A stretch of 64,000 nt of DNA, taken from the NCBI RefSeq assembly GCF_024168825.1, contig NZ_JALJWH010000001.1, positions 434,001 to 498,000 of the forward strand, written 5' to 3'. Positions 54,088-63,476 of the stretch are shown one piece after another (the stretch's first letter is position 1; each line of letters opens with the position of its first letter). Source of the DNA: Paenarthrobacter sp. A20. GTDB lineage: Bacteria; Actinomycetota; Actinomycetes; Actinomycetales; Micrococcaceae. Position numbers and translations under genes: made by a program. The notes under the pieces were generated by a model. It saw nothing but the letters and a program-made list of their open reading frames with translations, was not told the DNA's origin and did not search any database.

Positions 54088-55452
54088 CTAGTCCTGCAGC
54101 AAAGGCTTCTTGGAAGTCTCGGCGGCGAACAGGACTGCGATGAGGGAAACTATTGCGGCGGCCACGAGGTACCAACCGGGGGCCAGCTTGCTGGCGGTCA
54201 TGCCGATCAGGAGGGTGGCCATGAACGGTGCGGTGCCACCGAACAAGGCGTTGGAGAGGTTGAAGCTGACGGCGAAGCCGGTGTACCGGACCTTCGTGGG
54301 AAAGAGTTCGGCGAGGAAACTGGGCAGGGTGCCGTCGTTGAGGGTAAGCATGCCGCCCAGCAGGATCTGCACCAGCACGATCACCAGGAAGTTCCGCGTG
54401 TCCAGGAGCATGAAGGCCGGCACTGTCAGCAGGATGAAGAGGACTGAGGCCGTGATGAGCATTCGTTTCCGGCCGAACTTGTCCGAGGCGATGCCCGTCA
54501 GGAAGATGAAGCCGATGTAGCTGGCCAGGGCAATGGTGGTGGCAAGGAACGACTCCGTGGCACCGAAGCCCAGTTCCTCGGACAAATACGTCGGCATGTA
54601 GCTGAGGATGACGTAGAACCCGACGGCGTTGAGCAGCACCGCGCCCGTGGCGATGATGAGCTGCTTCCGGTACGTCTTGAACATTGCCAAGGCCGGGGCT
54701 TTGACGCTGCTGTCCTTTTCAGCCAGTTCACGGAACGCAGGAGTGTCCTCGAGCTTGGTCCGGATGTACCTGCCGATGAGGCCCATCGGCGCGGCGAGCA
54801 GGAACGGCAACCGCCAGCCCCAGTCGCCCAGTTGCTCGGCGGTGAGCAACGAGCTTAGGAGCGCAGCCAGCAACGATCCCAGCAGCAGTCCCGCTGCTGT
54901 ACTTGCAGGCACGACGGCGGCGTACAGTCCGCGACGATTCGGCGGCGCGTACTCCACCAGGAAGGCCGACGCCCCGGCGTACTCGCCTGCTGCGGAGAAG
55001 CCCTGGACGACGCGTACCAGGAGGAGCAGGATCGGCGCCATCACGCCGATGGTGGCGTAGCCCGGTATCAGTGCGATGCAGAACGTCGCCACCGACATCA
55101 GGACGATCGAGAGGGAGAGCGCCTGCTTCCTTCCGAGGCGGTCGCCGATATGGCCCCAGATGAAACCGCCGAGCGGCCTCACGAAGAAGCTGATGGCGAA
55201 GACACCGAACGTCGCGAGCAGGGCTGTTTGGCGGTCGGACTCGGGGAAGAAGACAGTAGAGATAGTGCCGGCCAGGTAGCCATAGACGGCGTAGTCGAAC
55301 CACTCAACGAAGTTGCCGATGAAGCTGGCAGTGACCACACGACGTCGGGTGTCCTTGCTGACTGTGTTGTTGGGGCTGTGTTCGAGGATGTGGTTGGGGC
55401 CGGAGGCGGAGGAAGTGCCTTGCTCGGCTGCCACAGAGGATTCATTGCTCAT
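54088..55452 (-). CDS. MFS transporter, MHS/ProP type (probable creatine or sarcosine uptake)
   Basis: A 454-residue 12-helix carrier of the metabolite:H+ symporter family. Signatures are FIGNFVEWFDYAVYGYLAG in helix 1, WGHIGDRLGRKQALSLSI in loop 2-3 and VRVVQGFSAAGEYAGASAFL in helix 4. It is transcribed with creatinase, 28 bp upstream of that gene. ProP relatives take up betaine, proline and similar zwitterions, so creatine or sarcosine is a sensible substrate, inferred from context. Confidence 0.9.
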   Translation of the reverse strand: MSNESSVAAEQGTSSASGPNHILEHSPNNTVSKDTRRRVVTASFIGNFVEWFDYAVYGYLAGTISTVFFPESDRQTALLATFGVFAISFFVRPLGGFIWGHIGDRLGRKQALSLSIVLMSVATFCIALIPGYATIGVMAPILLLLVRVVQGFSAAGEYAGASAFLVEYAPPNRRGLYAAVVPASTAAGLLLGSLLAALLSSLLTAEQLGDWGWRLPFLLAAPMGLIGRYIRTKLEDTPAFRELAEKDSSVKAPALAMFKTYRKQLIIATGAVLLNAVGFYVILSYMPTYLSEELGFGATESFLATTIALASYIGFIFLTGIASDKFGRKRMLITASVLFILLTVPAFMLLDTRNFLVIVLVQILLGGMLTLNDGTLPSFLAELFPTKVRYTGFAVSFNLSNALFGGTAPFMATLLIGMTASKLAPGWYLVAAAIVSLIAVLFAAETSKKPLLQD

Positions 55453-55473
55453 GTGTCCACCAAAATCATTTGG

Positions 55474-55490
55474 GTTGCATTGAACGCAAC
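55474..55490. promoter_or_regulatory. Candidate operator GTTGC-N7-GCAAC
   Basis: A 17-bp inverted repeat 21 bp upstream of the MFS carrier gene, with additional GTTGC half-sites at 55494, 55607 and 55627. The position and clustering fit binding of a regulator of the carrier-creatinase operon, such as the IclR protein. Confidence 0.5.
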
Positions 55491-55648
55491 GCTGTTGCAC
55501 CAGACTATGTGTGAGCGACGCCACGGTCAAGGGTTATTTTGAATCCGAATTTTTAGCAAAAATTAAGCTCCGACTTACGCGGACTCTGATGGCATGAGTT
55601 GATTTTGTTGCGATAGCGCCAACCTAGTTGCACTAATCAACCGATCCC

Positions 55649-55720
55649 CTCTCACCTTTCGGTCCTTTTTCAATGACGCCCTCTCACCTTCCGACCCCTT
55701 TTCGGCAAACGCTCTCTCAC
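55649..55720 (-). repeat. Three inverted copies of the GTGAGAG repeat
   Basis: CTCTCAC occurs at 55649, 55681 and 55714, spaced 32-33 bp, followed by CTTTCGG/CTTCCGA-like bases and a Pyr-rich part. Read on the minus strand these are GTGAGAG units facing the array at 55857-56024. The stretch from 55453 to 56026 has no supported gene; the 136 bp between the two arrays are unique sequence. Confidence 0.75.
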
Positions 55721-55856
55721 CTGGGCGCTTGAGGCCCGACGTCGGCACTCAAGGAGGCATCGACGTCGGGCGCTGCCTTCTGGCGGCGGAGCACGCTGCC
55801 GCCGCCAAGACGAAGCCAGTCGGGACGCACGCGCACAACGGCGCCATGCAGCGGAC

Positions 55857-56024
55857 GTGAGAGAGCGCCAGGAAAAACCGGCCTAACCGTGAGAGAGCGC
55901 CGGGAAAAACCGCGCAAACGGTGAGAGGGCGCCAGGAAAACCGGCCTAACCGTGAGAGAGCGCCAGGACAAACCGGCCTAACCGTGAGAGAGCGCCAGGA
56001 AAAACCGCGCAAACGGTGAGAGGG
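55857..56024 (+). repeat. Tandem array of about 32-bp GTGAGAG units
   Basis: Units start at 55857, 55889, 55921, 55952, 55984 and a partial one at 56016. Lengths are 32, 32, 31, 32 and 32 bp. Each begins GTGAGAG(A/G)GCGCC and ends either CCGGCCTAACC (units 1, 3, 4) or CCGCGCAAACG (units 2, 5). No unique spacers separate them. The array ends 2 bp before the stop of the GntR gene. Confidence 0.9.
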
Positions 56025-56026
56025 GG

Positions 56027-56698
56027 TCAGAGGACCTTGCGGATGGTCTCTTCGAAGCTGACTACGTGGTGCAGGGCGAGCTCGGCGGCCAGGTCTTCGT
56101 CGCCGTCGGCGATGGCAGTCAGGAGGTCGGCGTGCTCGGAGATATGGCCGGAGACGGAGGGCATTTTCTCGAGCATGTGGCACCAGATGCGGGTGGCCAG
56201 GTTGTCGTACCGGATGAGGACGTCTTCGAGGTGCGCATTGGCGGAGGCCTTGTAGATGAGCCGGTGCACCTGGATGTCGTAGCGCATGAGCTCTTGGGAG
56301 GAATTGTCCTGGCCTTCAAGATCACGGATGGCCGCTGCGACAGTGCGGAGTTCCGAACGCATGGAGGGACTGGCCATGCGGGCAGCCTTCCGGGACGCCA
56401 GGGGTTCCAGCAGCTCGCGGATCTCGGAGACCTCGGCGAGCTGCGTGATGTCCACGCCCGTGGCAAAGGTTCCGCGCCGGGGGTACGACACCACCAGATG
56501 ATCGCTTTCAAGGCGCTTGATGGCTTCGCGGACAGGAGTGCGCCCGATGCCGAGTTCGGCGGCGATCTGGCCGTCGTTGATGGGGTCGCCAGGCTTGATG
56601 TCCAGCATGATGAGCCTGTCGCGCAGCAGCAGGTAGGCGTTCTCCGCCAGGGACGTACCCTGCGGAGCTGATTCCAGTGCTTCCAGTGCTGCGCTCAT
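56027..56698 (-). CDS. FadR-type GntR regulator of the sarcosine operon
   Basis: A 223-residue regulator with a GntR winged helix (LDIKPGDPINDGQIAAELGI, GRTPVREAIKRLESDHLV) and an FCD ligand domain (MRYDIQVHRLIYKASANAHL, EHADLLTAIADGDEDLAAEL). It is divergent from glyA-soxBDAG, with a palindromic candidate site between them, and is the likely regulator of that operon. Its 3' end is next to a tandem repeat array. Confidence 0.9.
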   Translation of the reverse strand: MSAALEALESAPQGTSLAENAYLLLRDRLIMLDIKPGDPINDGQIAAELGIGRTPVREAIKRLESDHLVVSYPRRGTFATGVDITQLAEVSEIRELLEPLASRKAARMASPSMRSELRTVAAAIRDLEGQDNSSQELMRYDIQVHRLIYKASANAHLEDVLIRYDNLATRIWCHMLEKMPSVSGHISEHADLLTAIADGDEDLAAELALHHVVSFEETIRKVL

Positions 56699-56778
56699 TG
56701 CTCTCTCCCGTTAGTCGCGTTCCCAGTCTGCTGGATGAGTTGGCGCAGACCTGTTGACGACTATGTGATCTCCAACAT

Positions 56779-56792
56779 ACTATGGCAATAGT
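56779..56792. promoter_or_regulatory. Candidate GntR operator in the glyA-sox promoter region
   Basis: ACTATGGCAATAGT has perfect 5-bp arms (ACTAT/ATAGT) around GGCA. It sits between the divergent GntR gene and glyA, 58 bp before the glyA start and beside an AT-rich stretch (CTAATATATCA) that could hold the promoter. Binding is inferred from position and symmetry. Confidence 0.5.
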
Positions 56793-56850
56793 TCTAATAT
56801 ATCAGTTGCCTAACAGATGGCTGCTTCAAGTACTTCAAAAGGAGAACACC

Positions 56851-58221
56851 ATGGTTGAACCGCTGATCCGCCCGCTGGCACAGGCGGACCCGGAGGTCGA
56901 TCAGGCGATCGCCCAGGAACTCATCCGCCAGCAGTCAACGCTGGAAATGATCGCCTCTGAGAACTTCGCCCCTACGGCCGTCATGGAGGCCCAGGGATCG
57001 GTACTGACCAACAAGTACGCCGAAGGTTACCCGGGCAAGCGCTACTACGGCGGCTGCGAGCACGTTGATGTGATCGAACAGCTGGCCATCGACCGCCTGA
57101 AGTCCTTGTTTGGCGCAGAGTTCGCCAACGTCCAGCCCCACTCCGGAGCCCAGGCCAACGCCTCGGCCATGCACGCGCTGATCACCCCGGGCGACACCAT
57201 CATGGGCCTGAACCTCGCCCACGGCGGCCACCTGACGCACGGCATGCGGATCAACTTCTCCGGCAAGCTCTACAAGGTTGTTCCCTACGGCGTCCGCGAG
57301 GACACCCACACCGTGGATATGGCCGAAGTTGAGCGTCTCGCCCTTGAGAGCAAGCCACAGCTGATAGTCGCCGGCTGGTCCGCTTACTCACGGCAGTTGG
57401 ACTTCGCCGAGTTCCGCCGCATTGCGGACTTGGTGGGCGCCTACCTCATGGTTGACATGGCCCACTTCGCCGGCCTCGTAGCAGCAGGACTACACCCCAG
57501 CCCGGTCCCCCACGCGCACATCGTCACCAGCACCACGCACAAGACCCTCGGCGGCCCCCGCGGTGGCGTGATCCTGACCAACGACGCCGACATCGCCAAG
57601 AAGGTTAACTCCGCAGTCTTCCCCGGCCAGCAGGGTGGCCCCTTGGAGCACGTGATTGCAGCCAAGGCCGTAGCCTTCAAAATGGCCGCCGAGCCCGAAT
57701 TCCAGGAACGCCAGGTCCGCGTGCTGGAAGGCTCCAAGATCCTGGCCGAACGCCTCCTCCAAGATGACGTAGCCGCAGCCGGCATCTCCGTGGTCAGCGG
57801 CGGAACCGACGTCCACCTGGTGCTCGCCGACCTCCGCCACTCAGTACTTAACGGTCAGCAGGCCGAAGACACACTGCACCGGATCGGCATCACGGTCAAC
57901 CGCAACGCAGTCCCCTTCGACCCCCGCCCGCCCATGGTTTCGTCGGGCCTGCGCATCGGCACCCCCGCCCTCGCCGCCCGCGGCTTCGGCGCCGAGGACT
58001 TCACCGAAGTCTCAGACATCATTGCGACGGCGTTGATCGCCGCAGCGAACAGCGGCACCGAAGCCGGCACCGAGGGTGACGTGACCCTGGACGAAACCAC
58101 CGCCGTCGAACTCCGCCGCCGCGTGACCGCGCTGGCAGAGAAGTTCCCGCTTTACCCGCACCTGAACAACAACGGCAACGGCGCCGCAACCGAAGCAGAA
58201 TTGATTGGAGCAGCCCAGTGA
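56851..58221 (+). CDS. glyA: Serine hydroxymethyltransferase
   Basis: A 456-residue PLP enzyme that interconverts glycine plus methylene-THF and serine. The PLP lysine is in [15 protein letters not shown]. Other landmarks are [40 protein letters not shown] and [18 protein letters not shown]. The ATG at 56851 follows AAAGGAG. As the first gene of the sarcosine oxidase operon it is probably a dedicated copy that uses the glycine and C1 unit released from sarcosine to make serine. Confidence 0.96.
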   Translation: MVEPLIRPLAQADPEVDQAIAQELIRQQSTLEMIASENFAPTAVMEAQGSVLTNKYAEGYPGKRYYGGCEHVDVIEQLAIDRLKSLFGAEFANVQPHSGAQANASAMHALITPGDTIMGLNLAHGGHLTHGMRINFSGKLYKVVPYGVREDTHTVDMAEVERLALESKPQLIVAGWSAYSRQLDFAEFRRIADLVGAYLMVDMAHFAGLVAAGLHPSPVPHAHIVTSTTHKTLGGPRGGVILTNDADIAKKVNSAVFPGQQGGPLEHVIAAKAVAFKMAAEPEFQERQVRVLEGSKILAERLLQDDVAAAGISVVSGGTDVHLVLADLRHSVLNGQQAEDTLHRIGITVNRNAVPFDPRPPMVSSGLRIGTPALAARGFGAEDFTEVSDIIATALIAAANSGTEAGTEGDVTLDETTAVELRRRVTALAEKFPLYPHLNNNGNGAATEAELIGAAQ

Positions 58222-59438
58222 GTGCAGACCACCTCCCCGAACACCCGGACTTCCTCTGGCGCAACCCGGACCCGAAGAAAAGCTACGACGCCGTGATTGT
58301 GGGCGGCGGCGGGCACGGCCTGGCCACCGCGTACTTCCTGGCGAAGAACCACGGCATGACCAACATTGCCATCCTGGAAAAGGGCTGGCTGGCCGGTGGA
58401 AACATGGCCCGCAACACCACCATCATCCGTTCCAACTACCTCTGGGACGAGAGCGCTGCCATCTACGAGCACGCGCTCAAGCTCTGGGAAATCCTCCCGG
58501 AAGAGCTCGAGTACGACTTCCTGTTCAGCCAGCGCGGCGTCATGAATCTGGCCCATACCTTGGGCGATGTCCGCGAGAGCGTGCGCCGCGTGGGCGCCAA
58601 CAGGCTCAACGGCGTTGACGCCGAATGGCTTGACCCGCAGCAGGTCAAGGAACTCTGCCCCATCCTGAACATCAGCGACAACATCCGCTACCCCGTCATG
58701 GGTGCCACCTACCAGCCGCGTGCAGGCATCGCCAAGCACGACCACGTGGCCTGGGCCTTCGCCCGCAAGTGCGACGAGCTGGGCGTGGACATCATCCAGA
58801 ATTGCGAAGTCACCGGCTTCATCAAGGACGGCAACCGCGTCACCGGCGTCAAGACCACCCGCGGCACCATCAACACCGAAAAGGTGGGCCTCTGCGCCGC
58901 CGGCCACAGCTCGGTCCTGGCAGAAATGGCCGGCTTCCGACTTCCCATCCAGTCCCACCCGCTCCAGGCACTGGTGTCCGAACTGCACGAACCCGTTCAC
59001 CCCACGGTGGTCATGTCCAACCACGTGCACGTGTACGTCTCCCAGGCCCACAAGGGCGAACTGGTGATGGGCGCAGGCGTCGATTCCTACAACGGCTACG
59101 GCCAGCGCGGCTCGTTCCACGTGATCGAGGAGCAGATGGCAGCAGCGGTCGAGCTCTTCCCGATTTTCGCCCGGGCCCACGTGCTCCGGACCTGGGGCGG
59201 CATCGTGGACACCACCTTGGACGCCTCGCCGATTGTTGGCCTCTCCCCGGTGGAGAACATGTTCGTCAACTGTGGTTGGGGAACCGGCGGCTTCAAGGGC
59301 ACTCCGGCGGCCGGCCTGACGTTCGCCCACACCATCGCTACGGGCGCACCGCACAAGCTGAACAAGCCGTTCGCGCTGGAACGCTTCGAGACCGGTGCCT
59401 TGATCGACGAACACGGCGCCGCAGCCGTGGCCCACTAG
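58218..59438 (+). CDS. soxB: Sarcosine oxidase, beta subunit
   Basis: A 406-residue FAD subunit of heterotetrameric sarcosine oxidase, where sarcosine is oxidised. The FAD motif is [20 protein letters not shown]; the segment [18 protein letters not shown] contains His174/His176, one of which should correspond to the histidine that carries covalent FMN at the alpha-beta interface. [16 protein letters not shown] near the C-terminus is typical. It starts with GTG overlapping the glyA stop (GTGA). Order soxB-D-A-G follows the family standard. Confidence 0.96.
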   Translation: MSADHLPEHPDFLWRNPDPKKSYDAVIVGGGGHGLATAYFLAKNHGMTNIAILEKGWLAGGNMARNTTIIRSNYLWDESAAIYEHALKLWEILPEELEYDFLFSQRGVMNLAHTLGDVRESVRRVGANRLNGVDAEWLDPQQVKELCPILNISDNIRYPVMGATYQPRAGIAKHDHVAWAFARKCDELGVDIIQNCEVTGFIKDGNRVTGVKTTRGTINTEKVGLCAAGHSSVLAEMAGFRLPIQSHPLQALVSELHEPVHPTVVMSNHVHVYVSQAHKGELVMGAGVDSYNGYGQRGSFHVIEEQMAAAVELFPIFARAHVLRTWGGIVDTTLDASPIVGLSPVENMFVNCGWGTGGFKGTPAAGLTFAHTIATGAPHKLNKPFALERFETGALIDEHGAAAVAH

Positions 59439-59459
59439 CCAGGACAGGACAGGAAAGAC

Positions 59460-59891
59460 ATGCTCCTCATTTCATGCCCCAACTGCGGGCCCCGCGACGA
59501 AACCGAATTCCACTACGGCGGCCAAGCACACGTCGCCTACCCCGAGAGCCCGAATGACCTCACGGACCGTGAATGGGCTGAATACCTGTTCTACCGCGAG
59601 AACACCAAGGGAACCTTCGCCGAGCGTTGGGTTCACAGCACGGGCTGCCGCCAGTGGTTCAACATGCTCCGTGACACCGTGAGCTACGAAATCCACTCCA
59701 TCTACGGGATGGGCCAGCCCCGCCCGGAGCTCCAAGCAAGCGTTGCCAGCGCCGGGACAAGCAAGAGCGAACCCTCCCAGCCGGGCGAGTTCAGCCAAGC
59801 CGGGGACTTCGGCCAGGCCGGCGAACCAGGCCTCGCCCCCGGAGCCAGCTCACCCACGGCCACCACCCCCATCTCCTCGGAAGGAGTCTAG
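59460..59891 (+). CDS. soxD: Sarcosine oxidase, delta subunit, with extended tail
   Basis: The zinc-binding delta subunit. Ligands Cys6, Cys9, His59 and Cys63 are visible in SCPNCG and [11 protein letters not shown]. The conserved core ends near residue 95 ([15 protein letters not shown]). The remaining roughly 48 residues, rich in Gln, Ala, Gly, Ser and Pro with repeated short units such as QPGEF, QAGDF and QAGEP, go beyond the usual length of about 95-100. The tail is probably disordered. Confidence 0.95.
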   Translation: MLLISCPNCGPRDETEFHYGGQAHVAYPESPNDLTDREWAEYLFYRENTKGTFAERWVHSTGCRQWFNMLRDTVSYEIHSIYGMGQPRPELQASVASAGTSKSEPSQPGEFSQAGDFGQAGEPGLAPGASSPTATTPISSEGV

Positions 59892-59893
59892 AA

Positions 59894-62839
59894 GTGACCA
59901 GCAAGAACGCACGCCTCGCCACCGGCGGACGCATCGATCGCAGCATCTCTTGGCGCTTCACCGTGGACGGCCAGGAATTCACCGGCCACCCGGGTGACAC
60001 CATCGCTTCGGCGCTGCTGGCCAATGGCCACATCAACGCCGGCAACTCCCTCTATGAGGACCGCCCCCGCGGCATCATGGCCGCCGGCGTGGAAGAGTCC
60101 AACGCCTTGGTCAAGATCGCTCCCCGCTTCCGCGGACATGTTGCCGAGTCCATGCTTCCCGCCACGGCAGTCTCGCTGGTGGACGGCATGAACATTGAGC
60201 TCTTGTCCGGCCTTGGCAAGCTTGATCCCAACGAGGACAAGGCCGAGTACGACAAGAAGTATGTCCACACGGATGTCCTGGTAGTCGGCGGCGGTATTGC
60301 CGGACTGGCGGCGGCCCGCGAAGCTGTCCGCACCGGTGCCCGCGTCATCCTCATTGACGACCAGCCCGAACTTGGCGGCTCCCTGCTCTCTGGCTCAACT
60401 GCCGAAGGCCTCGCAGATCAGATCGAAGGCAAAGCGGCCCTGGAATGGGTTGCGGACGTGGAAGCTGAACTGGTCTCCGCCGGCGAATGCACGGTGCTGA
60501 ACCGCACCACGGCGTTCGGCTCCTACGATTCCAACTACTTCATCGCAGCCCAGAACCGCACGGACCACTTGAGCGTTCCGGCAGCGTCGGGTGTCTCCCG
60601 CCAGCGTATTTGGCACATCCGTGCCAAGCAGGTTGTCCTGGCTCCGGGCGCCCATGAGCGTCCGCTGGTGTTCGAGAACAACGACCGCCCAGGCATCATG
60701 CTCGCCTCGGCCGCCCGCACGTACCTCAACCGCTACGCCGTCGCCGCCGGTTCACGCGTCGTCATCAGCACCACCAACGACTCCGCTTATGCTCTCGCCG
60801 CGGACCTGCAGGCAGCAGGCGTGGCGATTGCCGCCGTCGTCGATGCCCGTCCGCAGCTCAGCGCGAAGGCCGCCGCCGCCGTCGAGTCCGGTATCCGGGT
60901 CCTCATCGGCAGCGCAGTGGCGGACACCTCTGCAGATGCCAACGGCCGCCTGAATGGCGTCACCGTCCGCAGCATTAACGACGACGGCGAACTCACCTCG
61001 GGCGTCGAACAGCTGGCTGCCGATCTGCTTGCCGTTTCCGGTGGCTGGTCTCCGGTGGTCCACCTCCACAGCCAGCGCCAGGGCAAGCTGCGTTGGGATG
61101 ACGAGCTCGCAGCGTTCATTCCCACCAAACCGGTCCGCGACCAGCAGGTTGTTGGCGCAGGACGTGGCAGCTACGAACTGAAGGACTGCCTGGCAGAGGG
61201 CATCTGGGCGGGAGCGGCAGCATCCATCGCAGCCGGCTTCGAGTCCGCGACCACCCCGGTGGAACTGCAGGCTCCCGTGGCGAGCGCTCCCAGCCGCCAG
61301 CTTTGGCTGGTTCCCGGCCAGACCGGTGAGCCCGGCGAATGGCACCACCACTTCGTTGACTTCCAGCGCGACCAGTCCGTGGCAGATGTCCTCCGCTCCA
61401 CCGGGGCGGGGATGCGGTCCGTGGAACACGTCAAGCGGTACACCTCCATCAGCACCGCCAATGATCAGGGCAAGACCTCGGGCGTCAACGCGATTGGCGT
61501 CATCGCCGCCGCGCTGAAGTTCGGCGGTGCCGAGAGCATTCCCGGCGTTGGCGAGATCGGCACCACCGCGTACCGCGCACCGTTCACGCCCGTGGCCTTC
61601 GCAGCGTTGGCAGGCCGCCAGCGTGGCGAACTGTTCGACCCCGCCCGCGTCACCTCCATCCACCCGTGGCACGTTGCCCAGGGCGCACTGTTCGAAGATG
61701 TCGGGCAGTGGAAGCGCCCCTGGTACTACCCGCAGGCCGGGGAAGACATGGACACAGCAGTCCTGCGTGAATGCGCAGCCGTCCGCGACTCCGTGGGCTT
61801 CATGGATGCCACCACGCTGGGCAAGATCGAGATCCGCGGCAAGGACGCGGGCGAATTCCTGAACCGCGTTTACACCAACGCGTTCAAGAAGCTCGCCCCG
61901 GGATCCGCCCGCTACGGTGTCATGTGCACCCTGGACGGCATGATCTTCGACGACGGCGTGACCCTCCGCTTGGACGATGACCGCTACTTCATGACCACCA
62001 CCACCGGCGGCGCAGCCAAGGTGCTGGACTGGCTGGAAGAGTGGCACCAGACGGAGTGGCCGGAACTCGATGTGGTCTGCACGTCCGTCACGGAGCAGTG
62101 GAGCACCATCGCCGTCGTTGGCCCGAAGTCCCGCGCCGTGATCGCCAAGGTTGCTCCGCAGCTGGCCGAAAACGGTGGCCTGGATGCCGAAGCCTTCCCG
62201 TTCATGACCTTCCGCGAGACCACGCTGGCCTCCGGGGTGCAGGCACGCGTTTGCCGCATCTCCTTCTCCGGCGAATTGGCCTACGAAATCAATATCCCGT
62301 CCTGGTACGGACTCAACACCTGGGAAGCCGTTGCTGCCGCAGGTGCCGAGTTCAACATCACCCCCTACGGCACCGAAACCATGCACGTGCTCCGCGCCGA
62401 GAAGGGCTACCCGATCGTCGGGCAGGACACCGACGGCACGGTCACGCCGCAGGACGCCGGCATGGACTGGATCGTCTCCAAGGCCAAGGACTTCATCGGC
62501 AAGCGCTCCTACCTCCGTCAGGACGCCAGCCGCGAAGACCGGAAGCACCTGGTCAGCGTCCTTCCCGTGGACCACTCGTTGCGCTTGCCGGAAGGCACCC
62601 AGCTGGTGGAAAAGGGCATCCCGGTCAACCCGGCTAATGGACCCGTCCCCATGGAGGGCTTCGTGACCTCCAGCTACCACAGCGCCGCGCTGGGCCGTTC
62701 CTTCGCCCTGGCTCTCATTCAAAACGGCCGCAACCGCATCGGCGAGACCCTTGTGGCCTCGCTGGGAGACCAATTGGTGGACGTGGTTGTTGGCGAAACC
62801 GTACTTTTCGATGCTGAAGGGACCCGCAAAGATGGCTGA
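59894..62839 (+). CDS. soxA: Sarcosine oxidase, alpha subunit
   Basis: A 981-residue alpha subunit. The N-terminal 90 residues form a ferredoxin-like domain ([20 protein letters not shown]). An NAD-binding Rossmann part follows ([20 protein letters not shown]), and the C-terminal 380 residues are a GcvT-type tetrahydrofolate domain ([58 protein letters not shown]). It binds NAD and THF and channels formaldehyde to methylene-THF. GTG at 59894 has GGAG upstream. It overlaps soxG by 8 bp. Confidence 0.97.
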   Translation: MTSKNARLATGGRIDRSISWRFTVDGQEFTGHPGDTIASALLANGHINAGNSLYEDRPRGIMAAGVEESNALVKIAPRFRGHVAESMLPATAVSLVDGMNIELLSGLGKLDPNEDKAEYDKKYVHTDVLVVGGGIAGLAAAREAVRTGARVILIDDQPELGGSLLSGSTAEGLADQIEGKAALEWVADVEAELVSAGECTVLNRTTAFGSYDSNYFIAAQNRTDHLSVPAASGVSRQRIWHIRAKQVVLAPGAHERPLVFENNDRPGIMLASAARTYLNRYAVAAGSRVVISTTNDSAYALAADLQAAGVAIAAVVDARPQLSAKAAAAVESGIRVLIGSAVADTSADANGRLNGVTVRSINDDGELTSGVEQLAADLLAVSGGWSPVVHLHSQRQGKLRWDDELAAFIPTKPVRDQQVVGAGRGSYELKDCLAEGIWAGAAASIAAGFESATTPVELQAPVASAPSRQLWLVPGQTGEPGEWHHHFVDFQRDQSVADVLRSTGAGMRSVEHVKRYTSISTANDQGKTSGVNAIGVIAAALKFGGAESIPGVGEIGTTAYRAPFTPVAFAALAGRQRGELFDPARVTSIHPWHVAQGALFEDVGQWKRPWYYPQAGEDMDTAVLRECAAVRDSVGFMDATTLGKIEIRGKDAGEFLNRVYTNAFKKLAPGSARYGVMCTLDGMIFDDGVTLRLDDDRYFMTTTTGGAAKVLDWLEEWHQTEWPELDVVCTSVTEQWSTIAVVGPKSRAVIAKVAPQLAENGGLDAEAFPFMTFRETTLASGVQARVCRISFSGELAYEINIPSWYGLNTWEAVAAAGAEFNITPYGTETMHVLRAEKGYPIVGQDTDGTVTPQDAGMDWIVSKAKDFIGKRSYLRQDASREDRKHLVSVLPVDHSLRLPEGTQLVEKGIPVNPANGPVPMEGFVTSSYHSAALGRSFALALIQNGRNRIGETLVASLGDQLVDVVVGETVLFDAEGTRKDG

Positions 62840-63476
62840 AACAGCAACACCAGCAGAAACCGCACACGTCGACCGCGTCCGGGGCGCCCGCCGCAGCCCG
62901 GCCGAGCACTTGGCTGACGCTTTCACCTCCGGCTCCGTGCCGGGCACGGTGACGCTCACCGAAATCCCCTACCAGGCCATGGTGGGCGTTCGGGTTCACC
63001 GAACGTCCGACGCCGGTGCCCGCGTGGCGTCCGTGACCGGCGGCTTGCCTGCCGCTTGCGGTGACGTGACGGGCAGCGGTTCCGTGAACACCCTGTGGCT
63101 TGGCCCTACCGAATTCATGGTCGTCGCACCCGAGGAAGCCCACGATTCCCTCGGAGGCTCTTTGGTCAGCGATCTGACCACGGCCCTCGGTGGAGACGCA
63201 GGCCAGGTGGTGGACCTGTCCGCCAACCGCACCACGTTCGAGCTCTCCGGCAGCCACGCCCGCGCAGTGCTGGAGAAGACCTGCGCCTTGGACCTGCACC
63301 CACGGGTCTTCAAGACCGGGACAGCTGTTTCCACCGAGCTCGCCCACATCCCGGTGATGCTCTGGAAGACCTCTGACGAGTCCTACCGGATCTTTCCCCG
63401 GGCCTCGTTTGCCGATTTCCTGGGACGCTGGCTCCTCGACGCCATGCGGGAGTACGCCTCCCCAGAGGTCCCCTAA
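62832..63476 (+). CDS. soxG: Sarcosine oxidase, gamma subunit
   Basis: A 214-residue gamma subunit, a smaller GcvT-like fold that stabilises the heterotetramer. Family features are [15 protein letters not shown] at the start, [38 protein letters not shown] and [20 protein letters not shown]. Its ATG lies within the end of soxA and its stop overlaps the start of the serine dehydratase gene (TAATG). Assignment is strong from order and motifs. Confidence 0.94.
   Translation: MAETATPAETAHVDRVRGARRSPAEHLADAFTSGSVPGTVTLTEIPYQAMVGVRVHRTSDAGARVASVTGGLPAACGDVTGSGSVNTLWLGPTEFMVVAPEEAHDSLGGSLVSDLTTALGGDAGQVVDLSANRTTFELSGSHARAVLEKTCALDLHPRVFKTGTAVSTELAHIPVMLWKTSDESYRIFPRASFADFLGRWLLDAMREYASPEVP

Noticed and set aside
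55721..55856. Gene relic between the two repeat arrays
   Set aside because: A short plus-strand frame ends at 55861, but the peptide resembles no family I can name, so a pseudogene call is not supported.
55649..56024. CRISPR array
   Set aside because: Units are contiguous with no unique spacers, vary in sequence and orientation, and no cas gene is in the window.
60752..62959. A 735-codon open frame on the minus strand
   Set aside because: It is fully antisense to soxA, whose domains and motifs are unmistakable.
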